Assembly (NCBI GenBank): GCA_963543835.1
Contig: CAUUCY010000071.1
Span: 1-9,140 of the forward strand
Length of the DNA: 9,140 nucleotides
Reading direction: 5' to 3'
Origin: Cryptobacteroides sp963543835
GTDB taxonomy: Bacteria; Bacteroidota; Bacteroidia; Bacteroidales; UBA932
In this document: piece after piece, positions 1 to 6,199 of the stretch
Numbering within the stretch: the first letter of the stretch is position 1
Layout: the number at the start of each line of letters is the position of its first letter
Notes under the pieces: model-generated
What the model was told of the DNA's origin: nothing
The model's database searches: none
Seen by the model: the letters and a program-made list of their open reading frames with translations, nothing else
Made by a program: the position numbers and the translations under genes

Positions 1-413
1 GAATGGATGAGAGCGGTGAGAGCCGTGACATCGGCAGGATTGAAGATGACAACCACATGCTCTACATCAGGGCAATATTTCTTGATATTATCACCGAACT
101 CGGCTGCAATCTTGCAGTTTCCTTTGAGAAGATCCTCACGGGTCATTCCCTCCTTACGAGGAGCACCGCCTGAAGAAATGATGTACTTGGCACCGGTGAA
201 AGCGACCTTTGGGTCTACGGTGTAAGAAATGTTTGCACCCGGGAATGCGCACTGCTGAATCTCATCGAATACGCCGTGAACGCCGGGTTCAAAAATGTCA
301 TAAAGGCAGATGTTCGGAGTAAGACCGAGCATGAGAGCGCTCTGTACCATGTTGGAACCGATCATTCCTCCGGCGCCGACTATGGTCAATTTGTCTGTTG
401 TCAAATAATTCAT
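1..413 (-). CDS. mdh: Malate dehydrogenase, NAD-dependent (5' part, cut by window edge)
   Basis: Interconverts malate and oxaloacetate with NAD in the cytoplasm. The visible 137 residues begin MNYLTTDKLTIVGAGGMIGS, a Rossmann start with the glycine-rich loop at residues 13-19. Asp39 sits at the end of the second strand, where NAD-specific enzymes bind the adenosine ribose. The GGAPRKEGMTR segment (82-92) is the mobile loop carrying the substrate-binding arginines of the LDH/MDH family. NPAD (125-128) follows strand 4. The start at 413 opens directly on the first beta strand, so little upstream extension is possible. The gene is divergent from the PPTase gene and has its own -7 box at 450-457. 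The catalytic histidine lies beyond the window. The wording of the sequence matches the Bacteroidota type of the enzyme as I remember it. A lactate dehydrogenase cannot be strictly excluded from this half alone. Confidence 0.93.
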   Translation of the reverse strand, partial: MNYLTTDKLTIVGAGGMIGSNMVQSALMLGLTPNICLYDIFEPGVHGVFDEIQQCAFPGANISYTVDPKVAFTGAKYIISSGGAPRKEGMTREDLLKGNCKIAAEFGDNIKKYCPDVEHVVVIFNPADVTALTALIH

Positions 414-449
414 ACTATTTAATGTTTATGGATATTTCTAAAGCGACAG

Positions 450-457
450 CAAATATA
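450..457 (-). promoter_or_regulatory. Putative -7 box of mdh promoter
   Basis: Read on the minus strand this is TATATTTG, an exact match to the Bacteroidota -7 consensus TAnnTTTG, 36 nt upstream of the mdh start codon. A TTTG (482-485, minus) lies 24 nt further upstream. That is a longer gap than the usual 19-21 nt, so the -33 element is doubtful. Confidence 0.55.
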
Positions 458-494
458 GTGATTATTATTTAGTTTTTAATTCAAAAAATAATAG

Positions 495-502
495 TATCTT
501 TG
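495..502 (+). promoter_or_regulatory. Putative -7 box for the PPTase leader transcript
   Basis: TATCTTTG matches the Bacteroidota consensus TAnnTTTG exactly. A T-rich stretch around 473-477 is at about the right distance for a weak -33 element. Transcription would start near 508, giving a leader of roughly 155 nt before the PPTase start at 664. That is long for this phylum. Confidence 0.55.
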
Positions 503-663
503 CAACGTTATACAAAGAAAGCAGTAAATGGAACCTCCCAGTTCTACAATAGCAGACACCGGCATTTCGGGCGACTCGCGCTCGGACGATCCCCTTAGTT
601 ATACAGCAGAAAATTTCATGAAAATCTGACGACGTGTTTTACATGCCGTCCCGTAAATCATAT
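503..663 (+). other. Long leader of the PPTase gene with two hairpins
   Basis: This is the stretch between the putative promoter and the PPTase start. It contains a 6-bp stem at 529-546 (loop CTCCCA) and an 8-bp stem, including two G-T wobbles, at 566-586 (loop ACTCG). The 8-nt word GTTATACA occurs twice, at 507-514 and 598-605, each followed closely by AGCAG. I compared it by eye with SRP RNA, tmRNA, 6S RNA and the SAM riboswitches and recognised none. It may be a regulatory leader, a small RNA, or simply carry the short ORF at 528-629. The sequence alone does not decide. Confidence 0.4.
528..629 (+). CDS. Possible small ORF in the PPTase leader (33 aa)
   Basis: An ATG about 20 nt after the predicted transcription start opens a 33-codon frame beginning MEPPSSTIADTG and ending FMKI, closed by TGA at 627-629. 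It is polar, rich in Ser and Asp, and has no signal peptide, membrane segment or run of one amino acid typical of an attenuation peptide. No Shine-Dalgarno sequence precedes it, but that is normal in this phylum. The start codon lies in the left arm of the hairpin at 529-546. It is in a different frame from the PPTase. It could be a leader peptide, an independent small protein or chance. I recognise no family. Confidence 0.22.
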   Translation: MEPPSSTIADTGISGDSRSDDPLSYTAENFMKI

Positions 664-1302
664 ATGGCACTATATTTAACAAAAGAACTCGAAGACAAGA
701 CAAGAATCGGTGTTTGGCAAATCACCGAGACAGAGGAAGAGTTGAAAGCTCTCTGCTCAATCCCTTCCGATGAGGAAGAAGAAATTTCTTACATCCGCAG
801 CGCCTCTCTGCGCAAGCAGCACCTTGCCGTGCGCGCCCTGCTCGATACTCTCTTTGAGGAAAAAGTTTATCTGAGCCATCACGACAACGGCAAGCCGTAC
901 ATAGAAAACAGTGCGGTCAGCATAAGCATCACGCACACGGAAAAATATGTCGCTGTCATACTAGACCCTGAATGCGAAGTCGGCATTGACGTGGAGTCAC
1001 TTGACCGCGACTTCTCCGCTGTCGAGAAAAAGGCGCTTTCCGAGGAGGAAATAGAAAATCTCGATGATGACAAGCGCAACGAGCAGCTTGCTATCTACTG
1101 GTGTGCCAAAGAAGCCATCTTCAAAATGATGAGCCAGCACAATGTGGACTTCGCCGAGCAAATAGAGGTAGAGCGTTTCCGCCCGAGAGGAGAAGGGGAA
1201 CTCGAAGCCGTGTTCATAGACAAGTACGGCGAGGAGGAAGACCTCGAGCTTGAGTACATGACTTTCGATCGTCACGTACTCGTATGGGTCGTCCAGAAAT
1301 AA
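664..1302 (+). CDS. 4'-phosphopantetheinyl transferase, Sfp/AcpT superfamily
   Basis: Transfers the phosphopantetheine arm of CoA to a serine of acyl or peptidyl carrier proteins, making the holo form needed for fatty acid or natural product synthesis. The 212-residue length fits the two-lobed Sfp type rather than the ~120-residue AcpS type. Visible motifs are R50-x-x-H-L-A-V-R57, NGKPY (75-79), the CoA-binding SISITH (86-91), the Mg-binding GIDVE (107-111, Asp109 and Glu111), and WCAKEAIFK (146-154). I chose ATG664 because the protein then begins MALYLTKEL, like Bacteroidota relatives. GTG634 and ATG643 are in frame and would add 10 or 7 residues. Its TAA abuts the stop of the convergent envC-like gene with no base between. 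It may be the only PPTase of the cell, but that cannot be judged here. Confidence 0.93.
   Translation: MALYLTKELEDKTRIGVWQITETEEELKALCSIPSDEEEEISYIRSASLRKQHLAVRALLDTLFEEKVYLSHHDNGKPYIENSAVSISITHTEKYVAVILDPECEVGIDVESLDRDFSAVEKKALSEEEIENLDDDKRNEQLAIYWCAKEAIFKMMSQHNVDFAEQIEVERFRPRGEGELEAVFIDKYGEEEDLELEYMTFDRHVLVWVVQK
1252..1281 (-). repeat. Inverted repeat in the PPTase 3' end, downstream of the envC-like gene
   Basis: An 11-bp stem (1252-1262 with 1271-1281, loop of 8 nt) forms fully as minus-strand RNA, with one G-U pair. The plus-strand version has an A-C mismatch at that step. It lies 22-51 nt beyond the stop codon of the minus-strand envC-like gene. No T-run follows on the minus strand, so it is not a canonical intrinsic terminator. 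It could protect the 3' end of the operon mRNA, or be chance. Confidence 0.4.
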
Positions 1303-2499
1303 TTATTTGAGCCACAACTCAGGGTTCTGGGTCTGCGTGCCTTTCCAGATTTCAAAATGCAGGATAGTGTCGCCGCCTATGGTGTCGACGGTCCCGATTA
1401 ATGAACCTGTCCTGACTTTGTCCCCCGCCTTTACTGAAACCGATTGCAGTTTGCAATAGAAGGTGAAGTAATTGCCGTGTTGCACGAGCACACACTGGTT
1501 GTAACCGGGCATGACTATTATCTTTTTCACAACCCCCTGAAATACACATTTGGCTATTGTCCCCTTGGCCACGGAAACGGAAACGCCGTCATTGAAAGGC
1601 AGCTCCAAAGTCTTGAAAACAGGATGGAATTGCCGCCCGTATCTGTCCACTACAGTGCCGTCCACGGGCCACGGGAGCCTGCCCTTATTGGCCTCGAATT
1701 CGGCAGCAAGGGCATAGTCTATGGAGGAATCGGCAGCCTTTGAAGTAGTGCCTTTCCTTCCGGTCTTAGCGCTTTTCAAGGACTCCGCGATAAGTTTTTC
1801 TATTTCTTTCTTGAGCGAGGCTACCTGCTTTTGCTTGACAGACAATTCCCGCAGGAATTTCTTTTTGTCTTTTTGAAGGGCTGCGATTTGACGCTTCGCA
1901 TCCCCCTCGTCCGCCTGAAGTCTGCCGACCTCTTTCTGTCTTTCTCCCCTTAGGCTTTCCTGCTCATGCTTCAAACTGCGAAGACGCGATTTTTCAAGTT
2001 CGAGGCTGTCTTGCAGAGTGTGGATTTGAATAGCCTGGGTATTCATTTCGGAAGAAAGTCCGCGCAGGAAAGAGTAGCGGCGATAAGCTTGGGCAAGATT
2101 TTCACTTGTCAATATAAACATATACCAATGGCGGGAGTCGCGACTTTTATATGCCCCGAGCACAAGGCGCCCGTAATGCTCGGTAAGGATGTTCAGGCGA
2201 TTCTGCAATACTGCAATCTGCCTGTCTTTGCCGCGTATTGAACTGTTGAGGGAGGCGATTTTAGTGTCGCACTGCGAAAGCAGCTCCCTGCGATTGGCGA
2301 TTTTTTTCTGAGTCAGGGCAAGACGGGTGCTTGCAGATGCGCTTTCCTTTGCATTGTCCCGAAGCAGCCTGTCTATTTCCTCAATCTCCTTTTCGAGCTG
2401 AGCCTTACGGTTTTCACGGTTCCGCACGGCTGTCGAAGACTGCGCCATCGACGGCACAGCCAGGACAAGAGTCATCAGGAGCGCGCAAAATCTATTCAT
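1303..2499 (-). CDS. envC: EnvC-like murein hydrolase activator with degenerate LytM (M23) domain
   Basis: A periplasmic protein expected to bind and activate cell-wall amidases during cell separation. It has 398 residues: signal peptide 1-19 (MNRFCALLMTLVLAVPSMAQ), two long coiled-coil stretches (about 25-105 and 150-245), a linker, and a LytM/M23 domain from about 276 to the end (WPVDG through PELWL). The zinc ligands of active M23 enzymes are mostly gone. At the usual H-N-G-V-D site it has N303-D-G-V-S307, and the HxH site is I379-L-H381. Loss of these residues is what defines EnvC-type activators that do not cut peptidoglycan themselves. The open frame continues upstream, but ATG2499 is supported by the signal peptide and by an 8-nt overlap with the preceding TPR gene (ATGAATAG), which suggests coupled translation. 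An active peptidase is unlikely. Confidence 0.9.
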   Translation of the reverse strand: MNRFCALLMTLVLAVPSMAQSSTAVRNRENRKAQLEKEIEEIDRLLRDNAKESASASTRLALTQKKIANRRELLSQCDTKIASLNSSIRGKDRQIAVLQNRLNILTEHYGRLVLGAYKSRDSRHWYMFILTSENLAQAYRRYSFLRGLSSEMNTQAIQIHTLQDSLELEKSRLRSLKHEQESLRGERQKEVGRLQADEGDAKRQIAALQKDKKKFLRELSVKQKQVASLKKEIEKLIAESLKSAKTGRKGTTSKAADSSIDYALAAEFEANKGRLPWPVDGTVVDRYGRQFHPVFKTLELPFNDGVSVSVAKGTIAKCVFQGVVKKIIVMPGYNQCVLVQHGNYFTFYCKLQSVSVKAGDKVRTGSLIGTVDTIGGDTILHFEIWKGTQTQNPELWLK

Positions 2500-3946
2500 C
2501 CTTAGCCTTATTCTTCGCAAGGTTTCTATATACTTCTGCAAGATCGTTTTCCCCGAGAGTTTCAAGCACTTCGGCGTAATGCTCCATGACAACGGCGCTT
2601 TCCTTGCCTCCATAGAGCATTGCGTGCTTGAATACAGGCTTTGCCTGGGCACTTCTGCCCATAAGGTGGAGTATCCAGCCGTGGGTGTCGAGATAAGTTG
2701 CATTGTCAGGCTCTGCCTTAGTCGCTTTAGCACTCATTTTCAGGGCCTTGGACAGATTTTTCTTCTCAAGGCTAAGATAATAGGCGTAGTTGTTCAGGAC
2801 ACCGTAGTTTTTAGGGTTTATTTTCAGTGCGCGTTCATAGCTCTTGTATGCCTTGCGGGAATCCCCCAACTGGTGATAAATATCCCCCAGCATTTGAGGG
2901 AATATATCGTTGTCGCGGAATTTTCTACTGCAAAGCTCGGCTTCTCCGGCAGCCCCCGAAAGGTCGCCCGTGAGCCACAAGGTCTGTATGTACGAAACCT
3001 GAGCCTTGTGGTCGTCCGGGAAAGCCCGGGCAAAGTCGCGGTTGAGCTCCAGGCAGCGGTCTTTACGCTCCGTGGCAAAATAGTAGGATGCGACGAAAGG
3101 GACGACGGATGTATCCCGGGGGTGCACCACTAAAAGGGTGTCCATCAAGGCATCGAAGTCCCTCATGTGCTTTGGGAGTTCCCCTACGCTCAGGCGGCGG
3201 AACATATTCCCAAGATACTCCACCTTTGCCTGCGGACGTATGAAAACCATTGACACGAACTCTCCCATGTTCTTGAAGAACTCTGGATATTCGCCTCTGT
3301 AGCGTTTGATTTCGGCCGCTCCGAGAAGAGCTGTGGGCGATTGAGGGTCGTGCAGGAGGGCTTCGTTGTAGTATCGGAGGGCGAGGGTGTCGTTGCCGGA
3401 GTTCATCTGATAGTCACCCATTGTAGTGAGTATCTCGGGCGAGCCTCCGAATTTTTCGTTTATGGTCTCCAGCATGCCGTACATTTTGTCGTACTGGTTC
3501 AGCCTGGCATATATATTTGACAGAGTGTAATAGGGGTCGGCTTTTTTGGGGAATTTCCTTATAAGATGTTTATACATCGTTATAGCCGGCTCCGCCTTGC
3601 CTTGTCCCGCGTAGACACGTCCGAGCGCCTCCATATACCAAAAATTGTTGGAATCGAGCTTTACTGCTTCCGAAAAGAACTTTTCCGAGGACTTGAGGTC
3701 GCGTTCCTGCATAAAGCAAAGTCCAAGATAGTAATAAGCCGCATCATTCAGGGGGTCGGAGTCAAGTATTGAGGTCAGGCGCGCCTTGGCATCGGCAAAA
3801 TCGCCCTCGTCGTATGACGCCACCGCATCCACAAGGACGGCGCCCGAATTCTTCTGCAAAACTGTCTCCTGGGCATTGGCTGTCAAGGGGAGCAAAACCG
3901 CAAGCGCTGCGGCTGTCATGACACAAAATCTTCTCATAATATGCAA
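2492..3946 (-). CDS. Secreted tetratricopeptide-repeat protein
   Basis: A 484-residue protein with a signal peptide (hydrophobic segment about 8-24, likely cleavage after TANA-Q) and TPR units along most of its length. Clear examples lie at about 67-100, 104-133, 137-165, 170-202 and 348-380. NNYAYYL (385-391) and YLDTHGWILHLMGR (418-431) start the two C-terminal units. TPR domains bind other proteins, and the partner is not shown. It lacks a lipobox, so it is probably soluble in the periplasm. The second in-frame ATG (3937) is as good a start. A TAAATTTG box at 3944-3951 overlaps the first ATG and would favour 3937. It overlaps the envC-like gene by 8 nt, so the two are probably made together and may act together in cell-wall turnover (inference). 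From memory, a DUF4292 gene often lies between such genes in Bacteroides, and it is absent here. Confidence 0.9.
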   Translation of the reverse strand: MHIMRRFCVMTAAALAVLLPLTANAQETVLQKNSGAVLVDAVASYDEGDFADAKARLTSILDSDPLNDAAYYYLGLCFMQERDLKSSEKFFSEAVKLDSNNFWYMEALGRVYAGQGKAEPAITMYKHLIRKFPKKADPYYTLSNIYARLNQYDKMYGMLETINEKFGGSPEILTTMGDYQMNSGNDTLALRYYNEALLHDPQSPTALLGAAEIKRYRGEYPEFFKNMGEFVSMVFIRPQAKVEYLGNMFRRLSVGELPKHMRDFDALMDTLLVVHPRDTSVVPFVASYYFATERKDRCLELNRDFARAFPDDHKAQVSYIQTLWLTGDLSGAAGEAELCSRKFRDNDIFPQMLGDIYHQLGDSRKAYKSYERALKINPKNYGVLNNYAYYLSLEKKNLSKALKMSAKATKAEPDNATYLDTHGWILHLMGRSAQAKPVFKHAMLYGGKESAVVMEHYAEVLETLGENDLAEVYRNLAKNKAKDE

Positions 3947-3951
3947 ATTTA
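3944..3951 (-). promoter_or_regulatory. Possible -7 box of the TPR/envC-like operon
   Basis: Minus-strand TAAATTTG matches TAnnTTTG exactly in the 53-nt divergent gap to the sigma factor gene. It is very close to the start codons. Transcription would begin near 3937-3939, giving an almost leaderless mRNA with ATG3937. No good -33 element is visible, so it may be coincidental in AT-rich DNA. Confidence 0.3.
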
Positions 3952-3999
3952 ATAATTTATACTTAAATTCGTCGTAACGAAAGTAATTCGGGTGAGAGT

Positions 4000-4578
4000 A
4001 TGCAACATTTCGGCAGAAAATTGCATCTTATTTCCCGGGCTGAACAAAAAAATCAGTCCATAAAAGACCTGATCCAAGCCGGTCTTAGAGGCGACAGGAA
4101 TGCGCAGAAGGCTATTTACGATTCCTTGGCCTCAAAGATGATGTCCGTTTGCCTGCGCTATATGGGTGACAGGGAGGCGGCGCTGGACATACTCCAGGAA
4201 GGGTTTGTCACTTTGTTCAAAAGGCTGGACACTTATTCGGGGGAGGGATCCTTCGAGGGTTGGGCGAGAAAGATCTTTGTAAATACTGCTCTGATGAGTC
4301 TGAGGAAGAACGATGCCCTGAAAGGGAGTTCCGATATAGATGATATATGGAATATAAGCAGCCGGGAGGAAAGCGCCGTCGACAAGATTGCCTACAATGA
4401 ATTGATGGCTTTAGTGACGAGTCTGCCGCCGGGCTTCCGCACAGTCTTCAACCTTTATGTGGTGGAAGGCATGTCGCACAAGGAAATAGCCGAGTCTTTG
4501 GGCATTTCCGAAGTCACTTCGCGTTCACAACTTCAGAGAGCCAGAGTTTTGTTACAAAAGAAAATTGGAAATAGATGA
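4000..4578 (+). CDS. ECF-type RNA polymerase sigma factor (sigma-70 family)
   Basis: Directs RNA polymerase to a special set of promoters. It has 192 residues, the usual ECF size, with no sigma region 1 or 3. Region 2 spans about 37-103: DSLASKMMSVCLRYMGD, then ALDILQEGFVTLFKRL, with GSFEGWARKIFVNTAL as 2.3/2.4. Region 4 spans about 134-190: LPPGFRTVFNLYVVEGMSHK, then the helix-turn-helix EIAESLGISEVTSRSQLQRAR. ATG4000 is preceded by GGGTGAGAG, a weak ribosome-binding site. The stop codon overlaps the next start as ATGA, so it is translationally coupled to a protein with an anti-sigma-like N-terminus. That pairing suggests envelope-sensing control. A weak -7-like TAAATTCG lies at 3964-3971. 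The regulon is unknown. Confidence 0.95.
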   Translation: MQHFGRKLHLISRAEQKNQSIKDLIQAGLRGDRNAQKAIYDSLASKMMSVCLRYMGDREAALDILQEGFVTLFKRLDTYSGEGSFEGWARKIFVNTALMSLRKNDALKGSSDIDDIWNISSREESAVDKIAYNELMALVTSLPPGFRTVFNLYVVEGMSHKEIAESLGISEVTSRSQLQRARVLLQKKIGNR

Positions 4579-5774
4579 TGCAAGGAAACAACAAGATAGA
4601 ACAGTTCGACCTTCAGGTCAGGGCTATGCTTGCGGACGCGCAGGAAGAAGTTCCCGAGAGCGTCTGGGAGGCCGTGAGCGCACGTATAGGAGCCGCGGAG
4701 CCTGCAATTGCCCCGAGGGGAAAGGGACATTACGCATGGTGGACCGCAGCAGGCGTTTCTTTTGCTGCAGCAGCCGCGGTTGCAGTCGTTTCTGTCCTGC
4801 CTCACAATTCCTCCGTGGAAATCCGACAGGAAATGCCTGAGCTTATTTCCCCTGTCAGACATCTGATTGCGGAGAGCATACAAAAACCTGTAAAAATGCT
4901 CCCTGACTATACTCGCAGCCTCAAAAAACTGACGACACCGGACAGCCCGGCGCTTAGAGTTTCCACAGAAGAAAAAGCGGAGGAAAGTCCTGTAAAGGAA
5001 GAAGCCCCGATTGAGGAAAATTCCAAGATCAGCAATAATAAGACCGAACAAAACTCCAACGACTGGGAAGACCCTTTCAAAGCCATGGAAATGGCTGAAA
5101 GGGCTGCGTCAAAGCGTTCCGCAAAGACCTTTTTCGTCGGAGCGGGAGGCAATCTGGCATCGAACGGCGACAATGTAGTGGCACATACTTCCAGATTCAG
5201 TTCAATCAGCAACGGAGCGCTCGGCAAGCCCAAAGAATCCACGGTGACGGAGTCGTCCCTGTCCGTGTACGGTGTGCCCGTATCATTCGGATTGCAGATA
5301 GGCTTGAGACTTTCAGGCAAACTTTATTTGGGCTCGGGGCTCAATTATTCACTGCTGACAAGGACCTTTTCAGGGACATTCACGCAAGTGGAAGACGGGG
5401 AGGCAAAAGCCCCTGTCGACGGAGAAATTTACAATGAACTTCATTATCTCGGAGTGCCTCTCGGACTGTATTACAATATAGTCGAAAAGAGCGGGTTCAA
5501 TTTCTACTGCTTCGCAGGGGGCACGGTGGAGAAGGCTCTCGTGAACAAGTTCGTGATAGAAAACAACGGCAAGATATTTTTCAATCAGGCTGTGCCCGGA
5601 GTTCAATTCTCGGCACAGGCAGGTCTGGGAGTGCTTTTCGGTCTGACTGACAGAATAGGCCTTTATATAGACCCGAGCCTGAATTATTATTTCAATTGCG
5701 GACAGCCTAAAAGCGTGCGTACACAGCGCCCGTTCATGCTGTCTTTCGAGTTGGGATTCCGCTTCAACATATAG
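4575..5774 (+). CDS. Membrane-anchored putative anti-sigma factor with C-terminal outer-membrane-barrel-like domain
   Basis: A 399-residue protein read as four parts. A short cytoplasmic head (1-52) contains the pattern FDLQVRAMLADAQEEVPESVW, which resembles the start of Bacteroidota anti-sigma factors. A single transmembrane helix follows (about 54-76, AAAAAVAVVSVL). Next comes a charged, Pro/Glu/Lys-rich linker (80-183). Last is a region of alternating hydrophobic and glycine residues (184-399) like the 8-stranded outer-membrane beta-barrel (PorT/OMP_b-brl) families, ending FELGFRFNI. The likely role is to hold the upstream sigma factor and respond to the envelope, which is inference from coupling (ATGA overlap) and layout. 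No zinc-binding HxxxCxxC motif is present. A second ATG one codon in, at 4578, is possible. The barrel may instead be a periplasmic beta domain. TsaE starts 2 nt after the stop. Confidence 0.75.
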   Translation: MMQGNNKIEQFDLQVRAMLADAQEEVPESVWEAVSARIGAAEPAIAPRGKGHYAWWTAAGVSFAAAAAVAVVSVLPHNSSVEIRQEMPELISPVRHLIAESIQKPVKMLPDYTRSLKKLTTPDSPALRVSTEEKAEESPVKEEAPIEENSKISNNKTEQNSNDWEDPFKAMEMAERAASKRSAKTFFVGAGGNLASNGDNVVAHTSRFSSISNGALGKPKESTVTESSLSVYGVPVSFGLQIGLRLSGKLYLGSGLNYSLLTRTFSGTFTQVEDGEAKAPVDGEIYNELHYLGVPLGLYYNIVEKSGFNFYCFAGGTVEKALVNKFVIENNGKIFFNQAVPGVQFSAQAGLGVLFGLTDRIGLYIDPSLNYYFNCGQPKSVRTQRPFMLSFELGFRFNI

Positions 5775-5776
5775 CT

Positions 5777-6196
5777 ATGTCACAAACTCTCAAGATCAAT
5801 TCCCTGGCGGAAATAGACGATGCAGCCAAAGAATTTCTCAAACGCATCGGGGACGCTAAAATCATTGCTTTGTATGCACCCATGGGTGCGGGGAAAACCA
5901 CATTCACAACAGCGCTGTGCCGCGCTTTGGGCGTGGAGGAAGACGCTGTGAGTTCGCCTACGTTCTCAATTATCAACGAATACAAGACAGGAGACGGGAA
6001 ATCCCTGTTCCACTTCGATTTCTACCGTATCGACAAGATAGCGGAGGCGCTGGATATAGGCTATTACGATTATATAGACAGTTCGTGCATGTGCATAATG
6101 GAGTGGGCGGAGAATATAGAAGAGATAATTCCCGAAAACACCCTGAGGGTAAATATAAAAGTGGAAGAAGACGGCTCACGTACGCTTACATGGTAG
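5777..6196 (+). CDS. tsaE: tRNA threonylcarbamoyladenosine biosynthesis ATPase TsaE
   Basis: ATPase partner of TsaB and TsaD in the cytoplasmic complex that makes t6A at position 37 of tRNAs reading ANN codons. The 139-residue length is normal. It has the Walker A motif APMGAGKTT (34-42, Lys40), the switch-like SSPTFSIINEY (59-69), HFDFYRI (79-85, Asp81), and MEWAENIEEIIPE (108-120) with the family's Glu-Trp pair. The APMGAGKTT form is the usual Bacteroidota variant of GDLGAGKTT. The start is 2 nt after the barrel protein stop, so the gene is in the sigma operon. Its presence there is probably organisational rather than functional. Confidence 0.95.
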   Translation: MSQTLKINSLAEIDDAAKEFLKRIGDAKIIALYAPMGAGKTTFTTALCRALGVEEDAVSSPTFSIINEYKTGDGKSLFHFDFYRIDKIAEALDIGYYDYIDSSCMCIMEWAENIEEIIPENTLRVNIKVEEDGSRTLTW

Positions 6197-6199
6197 ATT

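Noticed and set aside
503..640. SRP RNA, tmRNA, 6S RNA or a SAM riboswitch in the PPTase leader
   Set aside because: The SRP tetraloop region (GGAAGG with AGCAGCC) is absent on both strands, and I could not match the other families' conserved cores by eye.
2500..2733. N-terminal extension of the envC-like frame
   Set aside because: It lies wholly inside the TPR gene in another frame, and the signal peptide begins at 2499.
1444..3133. Several plus-strand frames of 80-184 codons opposite the envC-like and TPR genes
   Set aside because: They are antisense shadows. The minus-strand frames have signal peptides, coiled coil, LytM and TPR motifs.
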